64,000 bases of DNA. Origin: Myoxocephalus aenaeus. Its lineage: Eukaryota; Chordata; Actinopteri; Perciformes; Cottidae. The stretch lies in the NCBI GenBank assembly GCA_038501785.1, contig JBAMJR010000039.1:8095001-8159000 (forward strand), in the 5' to 3' direction. The position numbers and the translations under genes were made by a program. A model generated the notes under the pieces. The model was not told the DNA's origin and ran no database searches. It saw only the letters and a program-made list of their open reading frames with translations. Position 1 is the stretch's first letter. Each line of letters begins with the position of its first letter. Shown piece after piece: positions 13,901 to 24,600 of the stretch.

Positions 13901-14983
13901 CACTAATTGTTTCCTCATTTGTAGATGTATGTAGATTTATTTATTGACATAAATACTTCATGATGAGAGGAGGAAACACATAATTAACTTGTGCATGACT
14001 AATGCATGCAGTGACTCATGATGATTTCAAGCATGAGTGAATGCAGAATGCATTATGAATTCCTGTAGCACACCATTGCAAAAATAATTTGGCGATTTGT
14101 GGTGATTTGTCACCACAGCATGGATCATACATAAATGAATGTTTCCTCACATGTCCACGGTCCTCTTCATCATGGGATGGATATTAATATTCTTTCAGAG
14201 AAGGCAGTAGGACTTAGAGTAAAGCAGAAGACTTTTTCTGGTGCATGCATCATGGTGCTAGAATTGAATATAAATCAGTATTCCCGTTGTTCTCCCAACA
14301 AGATTACATATTTTATCTCATTCTAGATGTATGATTATAATGAAGACATTAATAGGCAATGGCATAATTAAGGACTGACTTAAATTTGTGTCTTTAATAA
14401 TGCACACACAGCAGACATGTCAGCCAAACATGTCACGCGACTCTTCTCCAGTACATTATGCTTTGTTCGCCTCACCAAACATTTTGGAATATCTTGCTTT
14501 CATCATGGTGTGTGAAGCTATTTTTCCAGTGTTCTTATAATTAGTCCTTAGATCAGTCATGTGACATTAACAGTAGATCAACCTAAATACCAAGTATACT
14601 AAAAAGACATTATCATCATCTTTTAAAATGTGTGTGTGTGTGTATGTTTATACTTTTTTTTTACAATATATTATATTTACTCTTAGTGGATACAAGATTG
14701 TTTTTGTAACATTTCACCAGACAACTTCATTTAGTGTTTCACAGACACAAGATAAATATGAATGAACATAAATAGAAAAACATGTCATATTACAAACATC
14801 TTAGAGAATATTCTTTTTTACAAACACAATCTTTCATCTGAACCCATCAAAAAAGGTTGAATATCATATTTTTAATACAAGGATCATTTAGTCTCTCTTT
14901 TCTCTTAAATTCACGGATAACTCATTTCAAAGTGGATCTACGATGTACATGTCGGACTGGTTTAATATATGTTAATATGAATT

Positions 14984-15045
<62 letters not shown>

Positions 15046-15315
15046 ACCTATCCCCCAGGGCCTGGCAAACCTGAACGAGGGAAGGGGTCAGATGTGCGTA
15101 TCAAACTGGAACGGCCACACGATCATCAGTCCTCCTCGGTGAGTCAACCCCACCCTGGAATAAACTGAAATCTTCCTTCACTATTACCAGCTACCTTTAA
15201 ACGACCTTTGTTGCTCTGCATTTGTTTTCTTGTTTTTTTTTGCGTGCTGTTGCTGATGTTTTGTGTTTGTGTTTTTTTATTGCTGTTTGTGCATCTGTGT
15301 GTGCAGAACTGTTAG
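835..15315 (+). CDS. rap1gap: Rap1 GTPase-activating protein 1 (5' end outside window)
   Basis: Rap1GAP stimulates GTP hydrolysis by Rap1/Rap2 using a catalytic asparagine instead of an arginine finger; it is cytosolic and recruited to membranes. Exons joined by phase: 835-870, 1824-1871, 2337-2375, 2527-2718, 4090-4193, 4792-4870, 4980-5033, 5419-5502, 7013-7113, 7286-7415, 8436-8591, 8676-8747, 9023-9109, 9243-9383, 10469-10600, [11776-11853 alternative], 12899-13008, 13195-13314, 13519-13636, 13729-13831, 15059-15138, 15307-15315. Without the alternative exon this is 665 codons including the stop. The order is GoLoco motif, Rap_GAP fold (exons 2527 to about 9109), then a Ser-rich phospho-tail with RSRSQSMDAMG and KSPTRKKSGPF. 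Residues such as DVIGDQEHLR and MDEQRC fit RAP1GAP better than RAP1GAP2. A short isoform could start at the ATG at 853, like the mammalian form beginning MIEKMQ. The assignment is firm; the terminal exons are less so. Confidence 0.95.
7721..7796. repeat. (AC)38 microsatellite
   Basis: An uninterrupted AC dinucleotide run in the rap1gap intron between the exons ending 7415 and starting 8436. The rest of this intron holds nothing coding that I can see. Confidence 0.97.
7928..7945 (-). promoter_or_regulatory. Candidate CTCF motif, minus strand
   Basis: The + strand reads CAGCACCCCCTGGTGGTG. Its reverse complement contains CCACCAGGGGGTGCTG, very near the vertebrate CTCF core. Similar words also occur in fish repeats, so binding is not proven. 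Confidence 0.4.
8436..8591 (+). other. rap1gap: rap1gap catalytic exon with the asparagine thumb
   Basis: This 52-codon exon begins LQRKRHIGNDIVAILFQEEN. The AAC at 8460-8462 aligns with Asn290 of human RAP1GAP, the 'asparagine thumb' that positions the attacking water in Rap1. The preceding Lys-Arg-His are also conserved, so the GAP site is intact and the protein should be active. Confidence 0.9.
8790..8804 (+). promoter_or_regulatory. Candidate CTCF motif, plus strand
   Basis: CCACCAGGGGGCGGC lies in the short intron after the exon 8676-8747 and fits the CTCF core. It points away from the motif at 7928-7945, about 850 bp upstream. Confidence 0.4.
9179..9236 (+). repeat. (TG)29 microsatellite at a rap1gap 3' splice site
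   Basis: Twenty-nine TG units end six bases (TTTAAG) before the exon starting at 9243. The run occupies the place normally held by the polypyrimidine tract. See findings. Confidence 0.97.
10946..10993 (+). repeat. (TG)n(CG)n alternating tract
   Basis: A TG run passes directly into GCGCGCGCGC. It is alternating purine-pyrimidine throughout and so prone to form Z-DNA. It lies in the rap1gap intron after the exon 10469-10600. Confidence 0.9.
11776..11853 (+). CDS. rap1gap: Alternative rap1gap exon, paralogous to the next one
   Basis: This is a 26-codon phase 0-0 exon with acceptor CTCAG and donor GAG|GTTCAT. It reads SLLVPGKSPSK, then GRRGSAIGIGTVEE. It resembles the start of the constitutive exon at 12899 (SLIIPGKSPTRKKSGPF then ARRSSAIGIENIQE), so it looks like an ancient tandem exon duplication. 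Inclusion keeps frame with both neighbours. I have a weak memory of a similar optional segment in mammalian isoforms but cannot confirm it. The donor is not strong, which suits optional splicing. Confidence 0.7.
14987..15040. repeat. (AT)27 microsatellite beside a splice acceptor
   Basis: A pure AT run in the last rap1gap introns. It ends 18 bases before the exon that begins at 15059, leaving only TGTTGACCTATCCCCCAG for the acceptor. Confidence 0.95.
15307..15315 (+). CDS. rap1gap: Terminal rap1gap micro-coding exon (Asn-Cys-stop)
   Basis: After the exon 15059-15138 (phase 0) the acceptor TGTGTGTGCAG at 15296-15306 opens onto AAC TGT TAG. The protein therefore ends ...SSSNC. Human RAP1GAP also ends in a cysteine (...LGC), which supports this choice. 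The alternative is read-through at 15139, giving a short different tail and a stop at 15166-15168. Confidence 0.55.
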   Translation, partial: NC

Positions 15316-18046
15316 CTCCACCCACATGGTTGTATCCTGGATCTCCATCTTCAGGTCAGACTTCCCTCAGTACATTCTCATAGTCTCAATCCACAGTTTT
15401 AAACTATTGACAGATGGACCAGATATACTATAAATACATTGATAGCAAACCAAATGATGCTTGTGCACTGTATATGTACATGTATATGCAGGTGTTTGCT
15501 ATTTAATAATGTCATAATGCTTGTCAATAAACATAGTTGTTTTGACATAGAACCATTTCCAATCATTATTTATGTTTTTGAGCGTTGACCAGACATCTCT
15601 TTTATCCCCAAAGCATTCCCATAAATCACAATCCCTCTGGGAGGTGAGACAAGTGCAGGTGTTCGCCATGACCAATGATGAGAAGGACGAAGATGAGGAA
15701 GATGAGAAAGAAGAGGAGAAGCAGGTGGGACTTGGCCAGTCTGCTGCACAGTGAAGGCGAGAGTGCAGCTGATCCAGAAACCTGGAGGACACTTGGGAGG
15801 ATGATGCACAAAGAGGAGCTGGCTTTTGCACAGTGTTGTTTCCTTCCACTCGTTTCTTTGCCTCTTCAAACATCTGTTGCCGAGCTGTATGTTGTTGTTG
15901 TTGTTTTTACCACACCTTTTTGTTTCAAAAGCGCACATTTCTTCTGTAAAAGATATAACTTTGGTTTGGTTTGTCTCGTTGGAGCCCAGGTGTGCTGGCT
16001 ATACAGGGTAAAGACAGTGCCATTGAGCTCTTTGTAGAGATTTTGAGAAGGACATTTGCTGCAACATACTGTGGAGAAGATCATCGAATTTCCAATACCG
16101 CTCAATAAAGCTCTCAAATGTGTACATAATACCAAATATTCTGCATCGAAGATGGGTATTTTCTAACAAGACATCTAATGGGATATATAACTGTTCTGCT
16201 GGATGCTGTTAAATGTGATTATATTGATTTCTGGGTAAAGGCCAAATAGAAGGACTGTGGAGCTCTTTCACATACGACCCACATCTCCACAAGATTAGAT
16301 TTAAAACTTGCAGTGAAGAGAGCAATGCATTGTATGAAATGGCCTTAAAACTTAAACATGCAATTTCTTTGTCCCTCTTATTTTACCTCTTCTTTTTTTT
16401 TGCCCCGCTTGTACTGCACAATGGAATTGCAGTATTAGATGAATTATAAAACTAATATATTCAGATACATTTTTAAGCACACTGGTTTCTCAGAAAATGG
16501 TGTTGCATTGCAGTTATACTTCATCACCGTCTGTTTGTGTATTCAATGACTGATCTAACTGCTTTGTCTGTCTTGTCTGTCGGTGAAAAGTTTTTTTTTC
16601 AGTCACTGATTTTATTTATTGATTTGGTTCCCGTTGAAGTGGCATTTATGGTGTATATTTCTTAAACTGTACCTCTCTGGTGACATTCAGCATCATGCCA
16701 TTTGCTTATTCTGTATGTGTTGCTTTGGAGTAAATTATAATGTTGTCATCTGTAAAGCTCTGTCTTTTTCAAGGGTCTGATCTCTTTCAGTGCAGTAAAT
16801 TTGCAATGCAATTACGATAAAACAGTGAATATTTATTTGAAAATAACTCTAAATACAACTACTGATTTTGTAAATAGATATTTAATTGGAGTAAATAGTG
16901 TGTAATATATTGGCCATTAATTGAAAATGGGGTTGACCAACATCTTGAAATTACTGCCAAGTTATCAATACATTGTTTTGTTTCTCCCTTACTTTGCATA
17001 TTATTTTGAGAAAAGAGTTTTGTAGAAGAGAACTATTTTAAAAGCTATTCTGACTTGTCTGTCAAAGGGAAATCTCACAGTACGTCCTGCTGATCATTTC
17101 AGTTGCCTTATCATTACAAACTGATGGTGTAAGTATAGATAGTGAAGCAAATAGCCAGCAGGATTTACAATTAAATGAATGTTTTGTTGTTGTTTTTATT
17201 GTAAATAAATCCCCTGAGAACTTTACAGTTTATTTTACACATTATTTTTGCCCTGCATCACGTCACGCAATAGAAACACAGTACTCTGTGCTTTTTTGCA
17301 CACAAACACAATATTCTGAATGCCACATTGTGAAAATCCCTGCTGTGATATGTCTACAAACTGTAGATGTTCTACTTCCCACCATTTTAAAGAAAGCTAA
17401 GAGAGAAAGCCCCATGAATAAATGATTTGACGTGGCTACCCACAAATATGTAAAACTAGAGCAATCTAAAAGTGGAGGCTTCCCTTATTATACAACCGTG
17501 CCGCATGGAAGAAAGAAACATTCGGTTTTAATGAGTCAAAAGGATATAAAAGTGAGTTCTGACTGAAATTGACTTTCCAAATGTACCGGTTCACAAAACA
17601 ATGAGGGGATGAGTAATATGTTTCAAGTACTTCATAAATAGGTTTAGAAATTTGCAATTCTACAATCTGCAAAAACAAACGGCAAAGAAAATGCTTTTTC
17701 TTTTTTACTCTGTCCTGAATACTTAATGCTTTATGCAAATAAGTGCTTGACTATGTGCAGAAACATTCATACTAAGTAAAAAAAGGTCAATCTACAAAGT
17801 GAAGGTCAGTTTTTATGCGTAAACGACGGTAGTGGCTTGTTCTGTGAGTGCGTGTGCTGTAAGAGCCTTGGGGCACGCTGGGTTGATGTTATCCTGGCAG
17901 ATGTTTTAAATACAGTTAAGAAAAAAACACAGCACATACTATGCATGTTAATATACAGCCTACTGGTAATACTGGAAACACAGATGAACCTCAAATGTGG
18001 GGCTTTTGGTGGCATGAAATAGGATAATATATATTCTCAATATACC

Positions 18047-18092
<46 letters not shown>

Positions 18093-18800
18093 CATAACAC
18101 TGTACATTCCACACCCTTGTTTACTCATCTATTGTGTTTATATATATATATATATATCATGTGACTACAAATAGGCGAACCCCCCACTTGCCACACATTT
18201 TCTGTTTCATGTATTTCTTCTGGGCTGCAGGATTCCCTTTTTATTTTCCAAATGTTTGCTAAGGAGGAATACTGATGACATGTTTTTCTACAGATGTTTA
18301 TGTGGGAGGTATGTATGTGGTAATTGTGATTAAAGACAACCGACAGCTCCATCTACCTCAAGAGTTACTAAATTGCATGTTGCTCAGTTGCCACAGTCAG
18401 CTTAAAAGATGGTATGAAACTAAAATTTGAAAAGCTCATATATGTAGTCCAACAATAAGACATAAAAGGAAAGGGATCCAAGACATGTTTACCTAGATTT
18501 GTATTTTTTTTATTAACAGAATCAACATTTTATTTTATAATAATTTATTATTATGATTGATTGATTTAAGTTAATTTGTTAATCAAAGTACCTTCCAGTG
18601 GAAATATTAACGTTGATAATCATAGGTCCACACTATATAATGTTTAAAACATTTCTGTAATTAGGTTGTATCTCATTTCTAAGTGTAGAATTATAGTAAG
18701 TACAAGTGCAAGTCCATCAAAAACACACATTGTTTATATTTATGATTATGATGATGATCGTTATGATTATTATTATTATTATTATTATTATTGTTATGTA
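15316..18800. other. rap1gap 3' UTR and spacer to aurkaip1
   Basis: The proximal part is the 3' UTR. An acidic open stretch (15655-15753, DEKDEDEEDEKEEEK) has no matching exon context and is treated as UTR. Further on are a (TA)n tract at 18048-18090, a smaller one near 18139-18157, and an ATT/ATG repeat at about 18740-18792. No other gene is seen. Confidence 0.6.
16104..16109 (+). terminator. rap1gap: Polyadenylation signal, likely rap1gap
   Basis: AATAAA about 790 bases after the stop at 15315. A second AATAAA at 17204-17209 could serve a longer 3' UTR. Confidence 0.5.
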
Positions 18801-18821
18801 AAGCCAAATTGGTTCTCAAAC

Positions 18822-18960
18822 TCCACAGAGGATCCAACCGCTCCGGCGGAACCTTTGTTCGCTCTGAGAAACAGGAAACGCATGAAGTTGGTGTTGCTCA
18901 AGCCGGAAGTAGACTTCTCGAGTCACATTGAAGACGAAAACCCGGTCAAACGAACATCAG
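18822..18960 (+). promoter_or_regulatory. aurkaip1: Probable aurkaip1 promoter and 5' non-coding exon
   Basis: A CG-containing block ends with a donor CATCAG|GTAACG at 18961. It carries CCGGAAGT at 18903-18910, a consensus ETS/GABP (NRF-2) site typical of genes for mitochondrial ribosomal proteins. The aurkaip1 start codon lies 500 bases downstream in another exon, so this is best read as promoter plus leader exon. The exact start of transcription cannot be told. Confidence 0.4.
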
Positions 18961-19459
18961 GTAACGTAACACTGTTCATAAAATAAATTCAACAATTGTA
19001 TTCATGTTGTCAGATAGTTGATGCTCGAAACATTCTTAGCTTTCATCTTTTTAGCGATAATATCGCGACTTTCACGTCCAAAGCGAGTCAACATTGCTAG
19101 CTAACATTAGCAACAAGCCTAAGGGGGGCAACCCCCGGCTTCTAGAAAAGTCACATTTTTGTCAGGTTATGTTAATTATGATTGTTTTACATTGGCCTGG
19201 TAACGTTAGTGCATTTCATTATTTATGTATGTTTCTTGTAACGTTAGTTAAGGGCATCAGTTTGGACATGTTGACATGTTACCTTCTGTAACTGATTTTT
19301 ATTTATTTTTCTTACAGTGTAACCCATTAATTAATTAATTGTTTCATTACTAGTTTGAAAGCTTTATCAAAGAGTCATGGCCAACACACTATGCTTTGCT
19401 CATTGCCCACAGGACCAGTCAACTCTTCCCTGATGACTTTATGTGGATGATCATTAACA

Positions 19460-20460
19460 ATGTTTACGTCAAGAGTTGTCCCCCGTTTATTACGTAGAGC
19501 AACGTGTAAGTATGAACACGTATCTGTCCATCCATCCGTTTAATTCATCTTAAACTATATTCCAGTTTACGTATGTAACTCAAGATATAATAAATGATTT
19601 CCCCTTAATGACCAGGTGCACTTCAAGGCCATGGAGACATTTTAAATGGACGTGTACAGTCGGTTCTTCCTGCTTACTGCTCTTCGCTACAACCAAAACT
19701 GAGAAACTACTCAACAGCAGCAGACAACGCACCTCCTCCCCGATGGGTACAACTTGAGCCAGAGCTGGACGAGGCTCTTGTGCCTCGTAAAATGTCAGTG
19801 AGTCCTCTGGAGAGCTGGCTCTCCCTGCGCTACTCTCTTCCTCCCCTGCTGGAGTCCGCTCAGCCGCTGGAGGACGTAGGGCTGCAGGAAGAAGAGAAGG
19901 TGCTGCCGCCCATCTCTGTCCCTGTTTTGGAGGATGGCGAAGGTTCAGCAACACCCCTTAGTTGTAAGAATGTTCTGGAGATCCGACGGCGGAAGATGAA
20001 CCGACACAAATACAAGAAACTGCTTAAACGGACTAAATTCCTGAAGGCGAGAGTGCTGGAGGGCAGGGGGAGAAAGAAGCAGGTGAGCGCTTCCTCTCTT
20101 TGGATATATAATAGGATCCTGTGATGCTGACTAGAGAGATTATTTCTTAATGCTTTTACAGATTTTCTTGTGATATTTAGCCGAGTAACATCAGTGTGAT
20201 CATTTGATAACGTTAACACCAATGGTAGTATTTAACTGTGATTGTGTTCGAAGAATTGTTGTAAGACTTGAATTCCCGAAGTGCTGAAATTTCAATCGAA
20301 TTTTTCAAAACTCCTGCCAACTGTGTGTGTTTGTCCTGTGCAGAAACGATTTGAGGAGGATCTGAAGAATATTTGGATACGAGCTGGACTGAAAAAGGCT
20401 CCCGAGGGATGGAATGCACCTAAGATCTTCATTAAACAGCATGGAAACAAAAGAGACTGA
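19460..20460 (+). CDS. aurkaip1: Aurora kinase A interacting protein 1 / mitoribosomal mS38
   Basis: Coding exons 19460-19505, 19616-20082 and 20344-20460 join to 209 residues. The N-terminus MFTSRVVPRLLRRATC is Arg-rich without acids, as expected of a mitochondrial import signal. The family signature follows: VPRKMSVSPLESWLSLR in mid-protein, then the highly basic CKNVLEIRRRKMNRHKYKK block and the C-terminal IWIRAGLKKAPEGWNAPKI. In this family the basic tail (COX24/mS38 domain) sits in the mitochondrial ribosome small subunit; the human protein was first named for binding Aurora A. The start was chosen because it opens the targeting signal, and the donor GT|GTAAGT gives agreeing phase. The length is close to the human protein. 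Confidence 0.95.
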
Positions 20461-20647
20461 GAAACACGGACAGTCACTCAAGTTTGTGTCACATCCCTCA
20501 CACTGGATGGCTCTGCACACCACACACACACACTGCTGTTAAAACAATCAGCCTACTCCGTTCTTTGCAGCTTAATTGAAGCATGGTTCGGGGATAAGGC
20601 GATATATTACCTGTGTACAATAATTTTTAACAAAGTGTACATAATCT

Positions 20648-20653
20648 AATAAA
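20648..20653 (+). terminator. aurkaip1: Polyadenylation signal of aurkaip1
   Basis: AATAAA 188 bases after the TGA at 20458-20460; a short 3' UTR typical of this gene class. Confidence 0.75.
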
Positions 20654-21430
20654 GATCATTCCCTCTCAAGCCGGAACCATGGTGTGCTGTCATTTTCTGT
20701 TGACTTTATTTGAGGCTGATAGTAGAATTAGAGGACATCTTACAGTTTTCTTTTCTTACTATGGGTGGCAGCATTGTGCAAAATCTGAGGGAATTTCAGA
20801 GGTAATGCATATTTTTTTTCAGTCAGTGGTTACTGAGTTTACTTTAGCAATATTAACGGCACAACTAAATCAGAAACGAGAGCAAAACAATCTCAATCAA
20901 CTGTGTGACCGTTTACAAATAGAATTAGCCTGTACAATAACATGTATGTAAAATCACTTGGCTTCAGAAACCAGCTATTCAAAGGACAAAAAGGGGGAAA
21001 TAAGGAAGGATCTTTTATAATCCCTTCCTTATGTGGAAGTGTTTTCCCAAAGCATGTTTACAGTTTCTTCAACCATAAATGACTTACCTTAACCGAAGAG
21101 TTTGATGTATAAAAAACATTTGTTCTCTCAGTTGGATATATAAACAGTTTTACCTTCTGTAAAAACAAACCTGTGTGTGTAAAGGCTTGGTAGCAGTGTA
21201 AGTATTCCTGTATAATAACATATCTTAATTTCGGATAAATAACGTTACAATCATGTTTATTATGTTTTCTGCTGGCCGGGGCGAGCCTTTAACCATTTCC
21301 AGATTGAGTACATTTTCTTCTTCTTCTTCCATTTGTCTGGTATGTTGTCATGTTTAAGTTTTCTACATAACCTTTCCGCGTGTTTTATGGTAGTCTGCCA
21401 CAACAAACGCTGGCAGCAGCAAAGTGTTGG
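20654..21430. other. Spacer between aurkaip1 and mxra8
   Basis: AT-rich sequence with no exon or repeat that I can name. Composition turns GC-rich from about 21435, where the mxra8 promoter begins. Confidence 0.5.
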
Positions 21431-21434
21431 GTTT

Positions 21435-21606
21435 CATCTGCCGGCGGAGGCGGGCCGTTGCAGCTGCAGACTGAGCAGCGCAGCACTGCGCCGCTGCTCG
21501 CTGGACTTGGAGCAGTCTTCTGTTTGGATCAAGTTATTCACACAGCAACTCCCGACAGGCTTTTATACCTCCGCTGGCGGCTCGGTGAAAGAAGAAGAAG
21601 AAGAAG
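21435..21606 (+). promoter_or_regulatory. mxra8: mxra8 promoter / 5' UTR
   Basis: A locally GC-rich patch with a GC-box (GGAGGCGGGCC, 21446-21456), several CAGC/CTGC words, and a run of GAA triplets just before the start codon. A TTTATA word at about 21559 is possible but weak as a TATA box. Confidence 0.45.
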
Positions 21607-24600
21607 ATGCACCTCGACTTGACTCTCCTTCCGAGTAAGTCCTTCACTTTTCTTGGTTTTTAGAAAGAGGAAGAAAACAAATTACTTGAGGAAACTTTCT
21701 TTGTTCCATAATTGGATCCAGCTTAGAAATACCCGTCGGGACGCTATGCAGTTCTCTCTTCTGCACAGTAAACAATGTGATTTCCTTCTGAACGTCGTTG
21801 CAATGGGATCTGTAATATTGACCCAACAACAGTCTGCATTGTTATTATTTTAACTGGTTAGCCTGGTACTATATGTTCGTGTTAAGGACTCAACTATCCT
21901 TTCTGTTTGTATGTGTTTATTATTGTTAACTTGATAACAAACCCCGTGCTGAACCTTTTAAAACTAGTTTTAGTGGCGTCTACAGATTTTAGGACGAAGA
22001 CTCTTGTTTTGTTCCTTTTCTCTGTCATTTATATTTTTGTATGTGCATCACATTATATATTGTATTATTTGTATTGGTGCATATGTTATTTGTATTAAAA
22101 CCCGGCCTATATCTATTTATCTCAAACTACATTTCCTGTGTGAGTGATGTTATTTAAGATGACAGGAGTTCATTTTCTTTGAGAGCCTTTATTTTGAAAT
22201 ATTCTGTACATAAAATGAAACTGGGCATTTACAGCAACGCAGCATGTCTTTGACTCGTCTCTGCCTGTTGATGGTGTGTAGCCTATGTGGGATTTTTGTT
22301 GTTGTTGTGGCTTCAGCTCAATGTGTTTCCAGTTAACTGCGGTCTGAGTCGAGCAGTCAGCACAATCCTGCAGCCGGTCATTATGTGTGTCAGTAATGAG
22401 TGTTTCACCGCGAGTGGGCTTCTCTGAGGGGATCACCGCTGCGACCATGTTTATGATGGCTTAATTACCAGCCACCGACAACAAGGCATGGAGAAGGTTA
22501 GCATGGCTGTTTTTAACAAAATCATCTTCTAAACATGTAGCTACTCATTCAAGGCAGAAAATAAAAAGGTCACATAGTAAGGTAGCATGTTTGTGTTCGG
22601 TGAGCTGCAGCAGACAATCCCTCCACTTTGTTCAGCATGAGGGGTTTTACAGTAAAACCTGCCCACACACCAAGAGGACATAAAACCGTGGGGATTATAT
22701 GGTCCATTTATTTAAAGTACACGTTTGAAGTACTTGCACTTTAGTTGAGTATATCCCTTTTCTGCTACTTTACATTTTTTTTACTCCACTATATTAACTC
22801 GATAACTTAAGTTATTCGTTACTTTGCAAGTTCAGATGAATAATACATTATAAAATCAATGAATACATATTGTTATTAAAGATGAGACTTTATTAATCCC
22901 ATGGTGAAATCCATACAGCACCCAGCACTATATGTAAGTGATGTACAAGTTGAAGCATTGATTAGGCATTTAATAAATTATAATTATAATTCAGCAATGT
23001 CATTTAGTGTGTTAGGATAACATAATGGACATTATTCTGAAACAAATCATTCTGCATAACTACTTTAAGTATATTTATAATGTGTTTCTACTTTTACTGG
23101 AGTAATATTGAGAATTAATTGATATATATCATTTTTTTAATGCTACTTTTACTTAAGAAAATATCTGAGTACTTCTGCCACGACTTCACCTGATCCTGCA
23201 CAGATGTGGGCCCCGCCCGGCCCGGCCCATCAGTTACAAGATACACGTGTATATATTTACAATGATAAACTCAGTAAAGTCATAACGTGCATAAAATACA
23301 GAAATATAGAAAGCAGTACACATAAAATAAATTCAACAAGCTGTAACTCACAAGGAAATCATATATGCTGATATATAATTATGAGGGCCAACTCAATCGA
23401 AACTACTTTGAATCTTTAAAATGTGTAGAGAATGTGAACGTCAATGACTAAATATACGAGATAAGCTTGGCTGCCATTTAATGTGAGTCTGTGCACAGGA
23501 GAGTCCGTGGCTCCAGGCATCTGGATGTGTCTTTTCATGTTTCGCTGAGTCTGCAGCTGGACTCGTTTATTTGATTTATGCTCAACCTGTGACTCGGCTG
23601 TGAGTAAACTCTCACACCCACAACACTCACGTATCACATGGATTATGCTGAGTAAACACATGCTTTATGTCTGAGTTGAACCCTTTTTCTTGTTTAACCT
23701 TAGGGGCTACATACTGTTAAATGATTCCACGGGTTACAAATGACAACAGTGATTTGGAGGATCGTTTGGTAAATGCCTGTTATTATAGCAGGCGACTCAA
23801 TAGCACATTGTTAAGTCTTTAGCGTTAAAACCGGCCTCGCGAGTCATCAGCCTGTGTGTCTGGAGGAGAGAAAATTACAGGGGTTGGGACACTTTGTTTT
23901 ACCTTCTGCAGGAAAGTTTATAGCCTTCGTTGGAAGGAAAAAAAAGTTTTCCAGTATGATGTCGTCTCTCAGATGCCAGCATGTGTGCTGAGATCATTCT
24001 GCCCAGTTTGAAGTAAACTGGTGCAAATCACTGCATGAAAGCATATTAGCAGCACTGCAGTGAAGTATGGCCTGCATGGATGTGGTGAAATGAACACTCT
24101 TTACATGTGTGCTGCCTGTGATCACACATGAAGAGATTTAACCATGTTGATGATGAGCAAAACACCTGGAGGGGGAAGGATCTTTTAGGGTTTGGAACCT
24201 GTATCCAGCTGATTTTGTGCCGCTGGCTTGTAGGTGTCAGGCAACCCGTGTCGGTGATGAAAAACACTTGAATGAGCCATTTGTTGTTTGCTGCTTGTAG
24301 ACATGAGGGAACAGGGTTTGGTCAGATTACTTTGAAATGTATTTAGTTACTGTATACAAATTACATTGTATTTTGTGTACTCTTTGATTATATCAAACTT
24401 TGTAAATATTGCGCCTTCAAGCTCAATAAATGGCTACAGCCACAAACATTTGAGTTCCACAAATATCTCTTTTTCCGTGTAAACATCTCAAACATTTTTA
24501 ATGCAAATGAAATGCATTTAGCATATTCAGCATTTACAGTTGGTTAAATTGAATCACTCTTACAGAATCCGTACTGTAACAAGATACATGTGTACTGTGT

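Noticed and set aside
15655..15753. Acidic open stretch DEKDEDEEDEKEEEK as a last rap1gap exon
   Set aside because: The RAP1GAP C-terminus is already accounted for at 15315; low-complexity acid codons in the 3' UTR explain it.
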